A DNA stretch of 9,071 nt from positions 1-9,071 of the forward strand of contig URYB01000089.1 in assembly GCA_900552085.1 (NCBI GenBank), given 5' to 3'. A model generated the notes under the pieces. The model saw nothing but the letters and a program-made list of their open reading frames with translations, was not told where the DNA came from and did no database searches. A program made the translations under genes and the position numbers. Within the stretch, counting starts at the first letter, position 1. Each line of letters opens with the position of its first letter. Below are positions 1 to 6,559 of this stretch, in pieces. Source of the stretch: an uncultured Lachnobacterium sp. (lineage in GTDB: Bacteria; Bacillota; Clostridia; Lachnospirales; Lachnospiraceae).

Positions 1-51
1 AAAAAAGGAATCCAAAAGCCTTGATTTTATTGGCTTAGAGATTCCGAGAGA

Positions 52-909
52 ATATTATATGGAAAAGGAGGAATTGGAAAGTCCACTACTACATCAAATA
101 TCAGCGCCGCATTAGCTGAGGCTGGTTACAGAGTAATTCAGATCGGATGTGATCCAAAGAGTGATTCAACAAACACACTTAGAGGAAATACATACCTTCC
201 AACAGTATTAGATAGTCTGCGGGAAGGAAACAAAATACATCTGGATGATATTTCAATCAAGGGATTCGGTGGTGTTTTATGCATTGAATCAGGAGGACCT
301 GTACCAGGTGTAGGATGTGCGGGACGAGGGATTAATGCTGCGGTTAATCTGTTACAGGAATTGAATCTTTTTGAGGAATTCAAACCAGATTATGTATTAT
401 ATGATGTCCTTGGAGATGTTGTATGTGGTGGTTTTGCAGTTCCAATCAGGGATGGGATTACAGACAGAGCATATGTTGTAAGTTCGTCAGACTTTATGGC
501 ATTATATGCAGCAAACAATCTTTTTAAGGCAATTAACAAATACGCACCTACAGGTGGCGCCAAGCTTGGTGGTGTAATTGCAAACAGTATGAAGCCGGGA
601 TACCACAGAGAAATTGTAGATGATTTTACAAAGAGAACCGGAACATCGATTGCTGGATATGTAGATCGTTCAATTGCAGTACAGCAGAGCGAGTTATACG
701 GAAAAACGGTTATTGAAGCAAACCCAACGTCAGCTCAGGCAGATATTTACAGAAATCTTGCAAAATATATTGCGGAAAATGAAAACCTTGTAGTCCCAAA
801 CCCACTTGGCTCAACAGAATTACGTGATTGGGCAAGAGAATGGGGAGAATCTATGGTATCGAAAATGGTGAGGTTGCCGCCGGGGAGGCGATTTGATGAG
901 TTTTATTGA
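52..909 (+). CDS. Nitrogenase-like iron protein (NifH/BchL superfamily), 5' end disrupted
   Basis: ATP-dependent electron donor of a nitrogenase-like enzyme: a homodimer with one [4Fe-4S] cluster passes single electrons to the partner component 1, here the next two genes. Seen: P-loop GKGGIGKS at 61-84, a CDPKSDST-type switch I, the first cluster cysteine in GVGCAGRG (codon 316-318), the switch II motif DVLGD at 403-417, and the second cluster cysteine in VVCGGFA (codon 424-426). About 283 codons of homology match the usual family length of about 270-290. The frame is closed by TGA at 22-24, and no ATG, GTG or TTG occurs in frame until TTG 361, which lies inside the conserved core. Homology starts at about 58; 52 (an ATA codon) is only a nominal left edge. 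The 3' end overlaps the NifD-like gene by 14 bases, so translation is probably coupled. The family call is firm; activity is uncertain because of the 5' end, and the substrate is unknown. Confidence 0.88.
   Translation: MLYGKGGIGKSTTTSNISAALAEAGYRVIQIGCDPKSDSTNTLRGNTYLPTVLDSLREGNKIHLDDISIKGFGGVLCIESGGPVPGVGCAGRGINAAVNLLQELNLFEEFKPDYVLYDVLGDVVCGGFAVPIRDGITDRAYVVSSSDFMALYAANNLFKAINKYAPTGGAKLGGVIANSMKPGYHREIVDDFTKRTGTSIAGYVDRSIAVQQSELYGKTVIEANPTSAQADIYRNLAKYIAENENLVVPNPLGSTELRDWAREWGESMVSKMVRLPPGRRFDEFY
882..888 (+). promoter_or_regulatory. Ribosome binding site for the NifD-like gene
   Basis: GGGGAGG lies 7 bases before ATG 896. It would leave only 4 bases to the adjacent TTG at 893, so ATG 896 is the better start. 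Confidence 0.6.
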
Positions 910-2290
910 TGAAAGAAGGGCATTAACCCGTGAGAAAAGATTAAGTACACTAAGTAACTTTAATGGAACATTAAGCGGCATTCAGGATGAGACTTCTGGA
1001 GAAGAAATAAAGCAGAAGATCAGAACGTTATCACAGGTTACGTATGATGAGGTGTTGTATGCAGCCAGATTGCTTAGCACAATAAAGGAGACTGCGGTAG
1101 TCGTGCATGGTGCAACAGGCTGCGCAGCTGCCAATATTGCATATAATGCAGATTACAGGTTTGAGTGGTATTCAACTAATCTGGAAGAAAGAGATACTAT
1201 TTTGGGCGGTGATGAGAAACTAAGAAGAGCTGTAACCAGAGCGGTCAATGAAACTCATGCCAGGGTTATATTTGTTCTTGGAACACCGGTCGTAGCTATC
1301 AATAATGATGATATCAGTTCAATGATTCTTGAACTTGAGGATGAGCTTGATGTTAAGATTATTTCAATTTATACGGATGGATTTAAATCGAAATCTGCAA
1401 CAACGGGATATGATATTATCACCCATTCCGTATTGAAATATATAGTAGATAAAGTGAAACCAGAGGATGAAAAGGAGAATTTTGTAAATCTTATTTCCTT
1501 TTCAGAGAATCCGTATGATATAGAAGCAATTACATCCGTATTGGATGAATTGACTATCGACTATAATCTTCTGCTTCAATATGCTGATCTTGATAATATC
1601 AAAAAGGCATCTAAAGCAAAAGCATCTATTGTATTGAATCCTGATGAAGGCGGTTATCTGGCTGAGGAGTTAGAAGAAGTATATGGTGTGAAATATATCA
1701 AAACGGGTGCTCCAATAGGAATACATAATACGAATAAATTTTTCAGAAGACTGGCAAGAGAATTTCAGAAAGAAGATCAGGCTTTGGAATACATTGAAAA
1801 AAGGACAGAAATTGCGCAGGAAATATTTAGTGACGATTCTATCAGAGGAAAACATCTGTTTATTTCCGGAACACCATCTCAGGTTCAGGGACTTAATGGT
1901 CTTGTAGAGAAGCTTGGTGGAGTCATTGATGGCATACAGATTCCATACATTGATCTGGAAAGCAGAGAATACATTAATAAACTGTCCGGATTAAATCCGG
2001 GAACCAATGTTGTGATAGGTATAGGACAGTATTTTGAAGTGGCGAATGTAATATCTAAGGGACAGTTTGATTATTTTATTACAAGTAATTCTGATGTGGA
2101 ATTTTTAGAAGAGTATAATGTTAAACCAGTTATTATAAGTGAATTGCCAATTTATGGATATAAAGGAATTGAAGCGCTTGTAAATGCTATTAAGAACTCA
2201 AGTCTGTTTTATGAAAAAAACAGATCGCTCTATAAGGCTTCCTGGTTGAAAAAAAGTAGCAATTGGTATGTAAAGCAGGAGGTGAGATAA
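896..2290 (+). CDS. Nitrogenase component 1-like protein, alpha (NifD-like) subunit with a single cysteine
   Basis: Nitrogenase component 1 type oxidoreductase subunit of 464 residues, expected to pair with the next protein and to accept electrons from the NifH-like protein. Seen: VVHGATGC near residue 76 matches the NifD Cys88 segment (HGPVGC); a NNDDI segment near 137-140 matches the GDDI loop; YLAEELEEVYG near 254-264 matches the helix after the cofactor cysteine. Cys76 is the only cysteine in the protein. By ungapped comparison with remembered NifD, the Cys62 position is Tyr50, the Cys154 position is Thr130, and the FeMo-cofactor ligand Cys275 position is Asn248. It therefore cannot hold a standard P-cluster half or FeMo-co. 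TTG 893 is an alternative start but sits too close to the ribosome binding site. It overlaps the previous gene by 14 bases and ends directly against the next start. Superfamily is firm; reaction is not known. Confidence 0.85.
   Translation: MSFIDERRALTREKRLSTLSNFNGTLSGIQDETSGEEIKQKIRTLSQVTYDEVLYAARLLSTIKETAVVVHGATGCAAANIAYNADYRFEWYSTNLEERDTILGGDEKLRRAVTRAVNETHARVIFVLGTPVVAINNDDISSMILELEDELDVKIISIYTDGFKSKSATTGYDIITHSVLKYIVDKVKPEDEKENFVNLISFSENPYDIEAITSVLDELTIDYNLLLQYADLDNIKKASKAKASIVLNPDEGGYLAEELEEVYGVKYIKTGAPIGIHNTNKFFRRLAREFQKEDQALEYIEKRTEIAQEIFSDDSIRGKHLFISGTPSQVQGLNGLVEKLGGVIDGIQIPYIDLESREYINKLSGLNPGTNVVIGIGQYFEVANVISKGQFDYFITSNSDVEFLEEYNVKPVIISELPIYGYKGIEALVNAIKNSSLFYEKNRSLYKASWLKKSSNWYVKQEVR
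2277..2286 (+). promoter_or_regulatory. Ribosome binding site for the NifK-like gene (supports a TTG start)
   Basis: AGGAGGTGAG, a near-perfect Shine-Dalgarno, with GGAGG 8 bases before TTG 2291. It lies inside the last codons of the NifD-like gene and decides the TTG start. Confidence 0.75.
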
Positions 2291-3625
2291 TTGACTGTAG
2301 TTGTAGAAAAACCAAGAAATGGCTGCGCACTTCATGGTGCAGTCCAGACGTTAAGTGAAATAGGTGGAATTGTTCCGATTGTACATGCAAATGGCGGGTG
2401 CTCCGTTCAGAATTATCTTGCCAACAGAGCGAGCGGACTTGCAGGAGGATATGTGAAGGGAATGTCGATTCCAGGAACAAACTTTCAGGAGAGACATATT
2501 ATCTTTGGCGGAGCATCAAGATTAAGAGAACAGATTAAAAATACACTGAAAGTGTTTGAAGGCGAATTATATATCGTTTTGAACAGCTGCGAATCTGCAA
2601 TGGTCGGTGATGATATTGAGGCTATGACAAGAGAGGTGCAGGAGCAGGGAGAGCCAGTCATCGAGAGCCTTTCGGCAGGTTTTAATGGCGACAATCATTA
2701 TGGCTATGAGACCCTTCTCACAGATATTTTTAAGAAGCTTCCCAAGGTAAAGAAAATTGAACAGGACATAGAGAGTAATCTTGTCAATATTTTAGGAATT
2801 ATTCCGAATCAGGATATTTATTTTAAAGGAGATCTGGAAGAAATATCCAGAATCCTTGCAGGAATTGGTTTAAAGAGCAATACATTCTTTCACTCAAATG
2901 GCGTAAAAGAACTCGAAACAGCGCAGAATGCCAGTCTTAATATTGTTTTTTCAAAATGGGGAAGGAAAGTGGCAGAACAGTTAAAGGCAGAGTATGGAAC
3001 TGATTATATTGTATTTGATAAGATTCCCACAGGTTTTGAAGAGGTAAAAGACTTTGTAAATACCATAGGGGATAAGCTGTTGTTATGCTATGATGTAGTT
3101 GACAACTTCATTGAAAAAGAAAAGGAATATTTTGATTATTATTTTTCAAGAGTGTCAGAACAGTTTTATAAGGGGAATTTTTCAAAGAAAGTTTCTTTGG
3201 TTGGTGATGAAAAAAATGTCCGTCAGATTGCAGGATTTATAAAAAAATATCTCGGTGCAAAAATCGAAACGGTCATCATTACTGATTTTTTTCCAGGAGA
3301 TGAAAATCCCATTGATGTAAAGTTGGAGGAACTGAAAGATTTAGCATATAATGTGAAATTTTCTCAGGATGTGAAAGAAATATCTGGAATTTTGCTACGC
3401 TCAGACAGCGAAATAATTGCAGGAAGTTCATTGGAAGAGGAAATAGCAGAAAATACGGATAGTCATTTATGGGAGATCTCTTATCCAGTATATGGGCAGA
3501 CTGTTTTAAATAAAACATATGCTGGTATTCGCGGTGCAATTACACTTGCAGAAGACTATATCAAAGAAGTGAACCGTCTTGAAAAACAGCATAGAGAAAA
3601 GATTCTTATACAAATTGGAGCATAG
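2291..3625 (+). CDS. Nitrogenase component 1-like protein, beta (NifK-like) subunit with three cluster cysteines
   Basis: Second component 1 type subunit, 444 residues, starting at TTG immediately after the TAA of the NifD-like gene. Seen: GCALHGAV with Cys12, HANGGCS with Cys37, and NSCESAMVGDDI with Cys100. These match the three P-cluster ligands of NifK (Cys70, Cys95, Cys153); the 25-residue spacing of the first pair is identical. The only other cysteine is near 275 (LLLCYDVV). The protein is shorter than nitrogenase NifK (about 520) because the N-terminal extension is absent, as in other nitrogenase-like enzymes. Inference: three ligands here plus Cys76 of the partner could hold one [4Fe-4S]-type cluster at the subunit interface, similar to the 3+1 arrangement of dark-operative protochlorophyllide reductase, where the fourth ligand is Asp. 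Substrate unknown; the downstream cysK suggests sulfur metabolism. Confidence 0.85.
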   Translation: MTVVVEKPRNGCALHGAVQTLSEIGGIVPIVHANGGCSVQNYLANRASGLAGGYVKGMSIPGTNFQERHIIFGGASRLREQIKNTLKVFEGELYIVLNSCESAMVGDDIEAMTREVQEQGEPVIESLSAGFNGDNHYGYETLLTDIFKKLPKVKKIEQDIESNLVNILGIIPNQDIYFKGDLEEISRILAGIGLKSNTFFHSNGVKELETAQNASLNIVFSKWGRKVAEQLKAEYGTDYIVFDKIPTGFEEVKDFVNTIGDKLLLCYDVVDNFIEKEKEYFDYYFSRVSEQFYKGNFSKKVSLVGDEKNVRQIAGFIKKYLGAKIETVIITDFFPGDENPIDVKLEELKDLAYNVKFSQDVKEISGILLRSDSEIIAGSSLEEEIAENTDSHLWEISYPVYGQTVLNKTYAGIRGAITLAEDYIKEVNRLEKQHREKILIQIGA

Positions 3626-3651
3626 AAAATCATAGTAGTGAGGTAGAAGTT

Positions 3652-4587
3652 ATGGCAGAAATTAAAGAAAGTGCATTGGAATTAATTGGTAAAACACCAT
3701 TGTTAAAGTTAAATCGTTACAGTGAAAAAACAGGAGTAAAGGATGTTGCCATCCTGGGAAAACTTGAATATTTAAATCCTGCCGGTTCTGTGAAAGACAG
3801 AATTGCGCTGGCGATGATTGAAGAAGCTGAACAGAGTGGAAAGTTAAAACCTGGGGCAACGATCATTGAACCGACCAGCGGAAATACAGGAATTGGTCTG
3901 GCAGCGGTAGCAGCTGCAAAGGGATATAAAGCGGTTCTTACTCTTCCGGAAACAATGAGTATTGAGCGGAGAAAATTGCTAAAGGCATATGGGGCAGAAC
4001 TTGTATTAACAGAAGGCATCAAGGGAATGAAAGGCGCTATTGCTAAAGCAGAGGAATTACATAAGGAAATTGAAGAATCTATTATTTTAGGACAGTTTGT
4101 AAACCCTGCCAATCCTGCTGTACATAAGAAAACAACAGGACCAGAAATTTGGAACCAGACAGATGGTAAAGTCGATATCTTTATTGCCGGTGTTGGAACA
4201 GGAGGCACTATTACAGGTGTAGGTGAGTACTTAAAAGAACAAAATCCTGATGTAAAGGTGGTAGCGGTTGAGCCTGCATCAAGTCCTGTTCTTTCAAAAG
4301 GAATTCCGGGATCACATAAGATTCAGGGAATTGGAGCCGGTTTTGTTCCTGAGGTTTTAAATACAAAGGTTTATGATGAAGTGATTGCAATTGAAAATGA
4401 AGATGCATTTGAAGAAGGTAGATTATTTGCGCTATCAGAAGGTGTGTTAGTAGGAATATCTTCCGGTGCAGCATTGAAGGCTGCTAAAATTTTAGCAGAA
4501 AGACCAGAAAACAAAGGAAAAAATATTGTGGTATTGTTGCCAGATTCTGGTGACAGATATTTATCAACACCATTGTTTGCCGATTAA
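3652..4587 (+). CDS. cysK: Cysteine synthase A (O-acetylserine sulfhydrylase)
   Basis: Cytoplasmic PLP enzyme that makes cysteine from O-acetylserine and sulfide. Its 311 residues match the family length. Seen: NPAGSVKDR with PLP lysine Lys48, the substrate loop TSGNTG at 75-80, the phosphate-binding GTGGT at 182-186, GSHKIQGIGAG at 220-230 typical of CysK, and GISSGAA near 268-274 with the serine that contacts the pyridine nitrogen. No C-terminal CBS domains, so it is not a cystathionine beta-synthase. ATG 3652 follows GTGAGGT at 3639-3645. Only 26 bases separate it from the NifK-like gene and no terminator lies between, while one follows it, so it appears to be the last gene of the nitrogenase-like operon. 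This suggests that the upstream enzyme feeds sulfide or another thiol to it, which is inference. Confidence 0.95.
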   Translation: MAEIKESALELIGKTPLLKLNRYSEKTGVKDVAILGKLEYLNPAGSVKDRIALAMIEEAEQSGKLKPGATIIEPTSGNTGIGLAAVAAAKGYKAVLTLPETMSIERRKLLKAYGAELVLTEGIKGMKGAIAKAEELHKEIEESIILGQFVNPANPAVHKKTTGPEIWNQTDGKVDIFIAGVGTGGTITGVGEYLKEQNPDVKVVAVEPASSPVLSKGIPGSHKIQGIGAGFVPEVLNTKVYDEVIAIENEDAFEEGRLFALSEGVLVGISSGAALKAAKILAERPENKGKNIVVLLPDSGDRYLSTPLFAD

Positions 4588-4611
4588 TAATTGTAAATTT
4601 TATGATGCAAG

Positions 4612-4644
4612 AAAAGCTGTAGGCATTTATGTTTACAGCTTTTT
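4612..4644 (+). terminator. Rho-independent terminator after cysK
   Basis: AAAAGCTGTA (4612-4621) pairs perfectly with TACAGCTTTT (4634-4643) around a 12-base loop and ends in a run of T. It is 24 bases past the cysK stop and probably closes the operon. Confidence 0.65.
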
Positions 4645-4674
4645 GCCAATTTTGAAGAAAGTGATTAAAAACTA

Positions 4675-4703
4675 TTGACATTTTATTGCTGAGAAAATAA
4701 GAA
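4675..4703 (+). promoter_or_regulatory. Weak candidate promoter
   Basis: A perfect TTGACA at 4675-4680 is followed 17 bases later by TAAGAA (4698-4703), a poor -10. Downstream, CAGGT (4706-4710) and ACCTG (4728-4732) form a small inverted repeat without a T run. It could drive the 4946 gene with a long leader; the evidence is only the -35 box. Confidence 0.3.
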
Positions 4704-4761
4704 AGCAGGTTAAATCAAGGTTTCCATACCTGAACACGTTTTCACAAAAACTCTCATCTCA

Positions 4762-4790
4762 TTTCTGTTTTTACATAAATACCCTATAAT
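4762..4790 (+). promoter_or_regulatory. Candidate promoter with consensus -10
   Basis: TATAAT at 4785-4790 is a perfect -10. The -35 at 17 bases spacing is TTTCTG, a poor match. If used, the transcript would have a leader of about 150 bases before ATG 4946. Confidence 0.4.
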
Positions 4791-4893
4791 CCTACTAAAT
4801 AAATATGAAATATATGCTGGCATCTGTAAACGATTTCAAATATCTTCATTTCAAAATCCCATTTCCTGTGATAAAGTCCCTGTTAAGTAAACG

Positions 4894-4918
4894 CGATTGC
4901 AACAGAAAAATTGAATCG
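4894..4918 (+). other. Hairpin in the leader just upstream of the ribosome binding site
   Basis: CGATT-g-CAA (4894-4902) pairs with TTGAATCG (4911-4918), one bulged G, 8-base loop. It ends 12 bases before the Shine-Dalgarno of the 4946 gene. No known riboswitch class was recognised in the 4645-4945 stretch, which otherwise holds only the candidate promoters. Confidence 0.3.
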
Positions 4919-4930
4919 TACAGGAAACAC

Positions 4931-4938
4931 AAGGAGGG
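4931..4938 (+). promoter_or_regulatory. Ribosome binding site deciding the start at 4946
   Basis: AAGGAGGG with GGAGG 8 bases before ATG 4946. The frame is open from ATG 4805, but the first 47 codons there have no such site and look like leader sequence. Confidence 0.7.
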
Positions 4939-4945
4939 CAGCAGT

Positions 4946-5461
4946 ATGGCAGTCAATGAAAACTGGAGACAGGAAGAACCAAGTCTGGATGAGGTGCTGG
5001 AAAAATATCCGGATGTGCCGAAAATCTGGGCGCTGAAAGTAGATGTGCAGCGCAGGGGCGTTGTGTATACACAGGCGGCAAAGGCAAAAATCGATCCCAA
5101 TGTGCATCAGGTAAATACCGGAACGATCGCGTTGTTCCGGACCGTGCAGGACTACACGCCCGAGAGCCTGATCCTGCGGGACGGTTCGTACCTGATCACG
5201 AATTTTGACCTGAACAAAGAAAACGCATTTCGCGATCCATACGTGGTGGATGTTATCGACGATAAAATATATATTACCGATGAGGGAAAGCCGCTTGAGG
5301 AAGTATGGTATTGGGAAAAACCTGATTTTTACGATAAAAAAGCATCCAATGGCGTGCCGATGAACCAGTATGTGCAGGCGCGGCCGCAGCGGATCGATAT
5401 CAGCTTAAACCAGTACTGCCTTTCGTACATATGTCCCGGTCAGATGGAAAGGGGGACATAA
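4946..5461 (+). pseudogene. Truncated radical SAM-like protein, N-terminal region only
   Basis: The 171-residue product resembles, from memory, the N-terminal part of a clostridial radical SAM family. In those proteins a segment with GVVYT, RDPY.VDV and GTPM-like motifs precedes ARPQR and then a YCHFW-type first cluster cysteine, followed by the rest of the iron-sulfur motif. Seen here: GVVYTQAAKAKI near 34-45, FRDPYVVDVIDD near 99-110, GVPMNQYVQARPQRIDIS near 135-152, then LNQYC with Cys158. After that the sequence changes to LSYICPGQ and stops at TAA. No CxxxCxxC-like motif follows, so the catalytic barrel is missing and a radical SAM reaction is not possible. The change coincides with the start of a hairpin repeat at 5421. 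G+C looks higher than in the nitrogenase-like operon. Family assignment is moderate; the truncation is clear only if that assignment holds. Confidence 0.5.
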
Positions 5462-5525
5462 ATAAATGCATATCGTGCATATGTTCCCGGTCAAACGAGA
5501 AAAGGTAAGAAGAAGGACATAGATA
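5421..5525 (+). repeat. Two diverged tandem copies of a hairpin-forming repeat
   Basis: Both copies begin TCGT-R-CATATGT(T)CCCGGTCA (about 5423-5442 and 5473-5493) and end GGACATA-A/G-ATAA (5454-5464 and 5515-5525). Copy 1 has perfect 8-base inverted ends, TATGTCCC (5430-5437) and GGGACATA (5453-5460). In copy 2 the ends still pair over 7 bases with one G-T (5480-5486 with 5515-5521). Between them ATGCA (5466-5470) and TGCAT (5476-5480) could also pair. The stop codon of the truncated gene lies in copy 1. It could be a REP/MITE-like element; no transposase is nearby. Confidence 0.55.
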
Positions 5526-5554
5526 ACCGTATCCGGATGGACATGAAAATCATG

Positions 5555-5596
5555 GGGCGTATGAAAGAACTTTTGTTTTTTCATACGTCCTTTTTT
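5555..5596 (+). terminator. Strong rho-independent terminator
   Basis: GGGCGTATGAAAGAAC (5555-5570) pairs with 5575-5590 over 16 base pairs including two G-T pairs, with a TTTT loop, followed by six T at 5591-5596. It isolates the upstream fragment from the peroxidase operon. Confidence 0.85.
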
Positions 5597-5624
5597 AATT
5601 TGTAAATAAATTGTGCACAACCTA

Positions 5625-5653
5625 TTGACAAAGAAAGTGAAATGGTGTATTTT
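5625..5653 (+). promoter_or_regulatory. Promoter of the peroxidase-ohrR operon
   Basis: TTGACA (5625-5630), 17-base spacer, TATTTT (5648-5653). It lies directly after the terminator, with a start point expected near 5660. Confidence 0.65.
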
Positions 5654-5666
5654 GTATCACATAAAG

Positions 5667-5678
5667 ATTGCACGCAAT
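5667..5678 (+). promoter_or_regulatory. Candidate operator for the OhrR-type repressor
   Basis: ATTGC-AC-GCAAT is a 12-base inverted repeat just after the expected transcription start, where a bound repressor would block transcription. The downstream MarR/OhrR gene makes autoregulation plausible. It does not match the B. subtilis OhrR box (TACAATT/AATTGTA) closely, so the assignment is inference. Confidence 0.4.
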
Positions 5679-5718
5679 TAAATAGAGAACAATATAAAAC
5701 ACAGGGAGGAATATTTAA

Positions 5719-6267
5719 ATGAGCAGATTTTACGATATTGAGGCAGAGGATGCAATGTGTGTTACACATAAAATGGACGAATATAGAGGAAAGGTAGTTC
5801 TTATTGTAAATACAGCAACACAGTGCGGCTTTACCCCGCAGTACGATGAACTGCAGAGTATGTATGAAAAATATCATGATCAGGGGTTGGAAATACTCGA
5901 TTTTCCATGTAACCAGTTTGGTGGTCAGGCACCGGGAACTAATGAAGAAATCGCAGCTTTTTGTGATGCAAAGTTTGGTATCACTTTTAAGCAGTTTTCA
6001 AAAACGGATGTGAACGGAAAAAATGAGCATCCACTGTATACCTTTTTAAAGGGACAAAAAGGCTTTCAGGGATTTGGCAAGGGAAATCCGCTGGCAGTTC
6101 TTTTAAAAGTGAAACTGAAAAGAACTGATCCGGATTATGAGAACACACCGGATATCAAATGGAATTTCACGAAATTTTTAATCGACCGTCAGGGAAATGT
6201 CGTAGAGCGGTTTGAGCCGACAAAGGACATGGATCTCGTCGATGAAAAAATCAGGGAATTATTGTAG
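5719..6267 (+). CDS. gpx: Glutathione-peroxidase-family thiol peroxidase
   Basis: Cytoplasmic peroxidase that reduces hydrogen peroxide and organic hydroperoxides with a cysteine. Its 182 residues match the bacterial family. Seen: peroxidatic Cys36 in NTATQCGFTP, Gln70 in FPCNQFGGQ, and Trp148-Asn149 in KWNFTKFL, which complete the catalytic tetrad. Cys82 in AAFCDAKF lies where the resolving cysteine of thioredoxin-dependent plant and bacterial members sits, so thioredoxin is a likelier reductant than glutathione. Cysteine, not selenocysteine: codon 36 is TGC. AGGGAGGA (5703-5710) sits 8 bases before ATG 5719. First gene of an operon with a TSCPD protein and ohrR, so it is probably induced by peroxides. 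Confidence 0.93.
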   Translation: MSRFYDIEAEDAMCVTHKMDEYRGKVVLIVNTATQCGFTPQYDELQSMYEKYHDQGLEILDFPCNQFGGQAPGTNEEIAAFCDAKFGITFKQFSKTDVNGKNEHPLYTFLKGQKGFQGFGKGNPLAVLLKVKLKRTDPDYENTPDIKWNFTKFLIDRQGNVVERFEPTKDMDLVDEKIRELL

Positions 6268-6278
6268 GAGGCAGCGAG

Positions 6279-6548
6279 ATGAGATATAATTATTTAACAG
6301 AAAATACATGTTCGCAGATGATTTCGTTTGATCTAAACGGCAATGTGGTGTCGAACATCAAATACATGGGCGGATGCAACGGCAATCTGCAGTCTTTAGA
6401 AAGGGTTCTTGACGGCTGGACGGTAGAAGAAATTGAACGTAAGCTTGGGGATATCAAGTGCGGAAGGAGACCGACTTCGTGTTCGGGACAGCTCGCAATT
6501 GCAGTCAGACAGGCGTATGACGGAGTTTTAGAACCGGAAGCTGATTAA
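6279..6548 (+). CDS. TSCPD-domain protein, TIGR03905-like four-cysteine family
   Basis: Small protein of 89 residues, function unknown. The TSCPD domain is also found at the C-terminus of some class II ribonucleotide reductases; stand-alone forms are common in Clostridia. Seen: four family cysteines at Cys11 (NTCSQ), Cys33 (MGGCNGNLQ), Cys61 (IKCGRR) and Cys68 (TSCSGQLA), a pattern that suggests metal binding. The usual TSCPDQLA signature reads TSCSGQLA here, so Pro-Asp is replaced by Ser-Gly. TAGGAGG (6265-6271) contains the stop of the peroxidase gene and lies 7 bases before ATG 6279, so translation is closely linked. Its place between a peroxidase and OhrR hints at a redox or metal role, but this is only context. 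Confidence 0.85.
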   Translation: MRYNYLTENTCSQMISFDLNGNVVSNIKYMGGCNGNLQSLERVLDGWTVEEIERKLGDIKCGRRPTSCSGQLAIAVRQAYDGVLEPEAD

Positions 6549-6559
6549 GCAGTAAGAAT

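Noticed and set aside
361..909. TTG 361 as the start of the NifH-like gene
   Set aside because: The P-loop and first cluster cysteine lie upstream in the same open frame, so 361 is internal to the conserved protein.
52..3625. A true molybdenum nitrogenase
   Set aside because: The cofactor cysteine and two P-cluster cysteines are missing in the NifD-like protein, and no cofactor-assembly genes are present in the window.
3717..4208. Minus-strand open frame of 163 codons opposite cysK
   Set aside because: It lies fully inside a well-supported gene and resembles no known protein; it is a shadow frame.
4805..4945. N-terminal extension of the 4946 gene from ATG 4805
   Set aside because: No ribosome binding site at 4805, a strong one before 4946, and the 47 extra residues look like translated A+T-rich leader.
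4645..4945. A riboswitch or T-box in the leader region
   Set aside because: Only a small hairpin and promoter-like boxes were found; no T-box sequence, SAM, cobalamin or other known core was recognised.
5421..5525. CRISPR array
   Set aside because: Only two imperfect copies with internal dyad symmetry, no uniform spacers and no cas genes.
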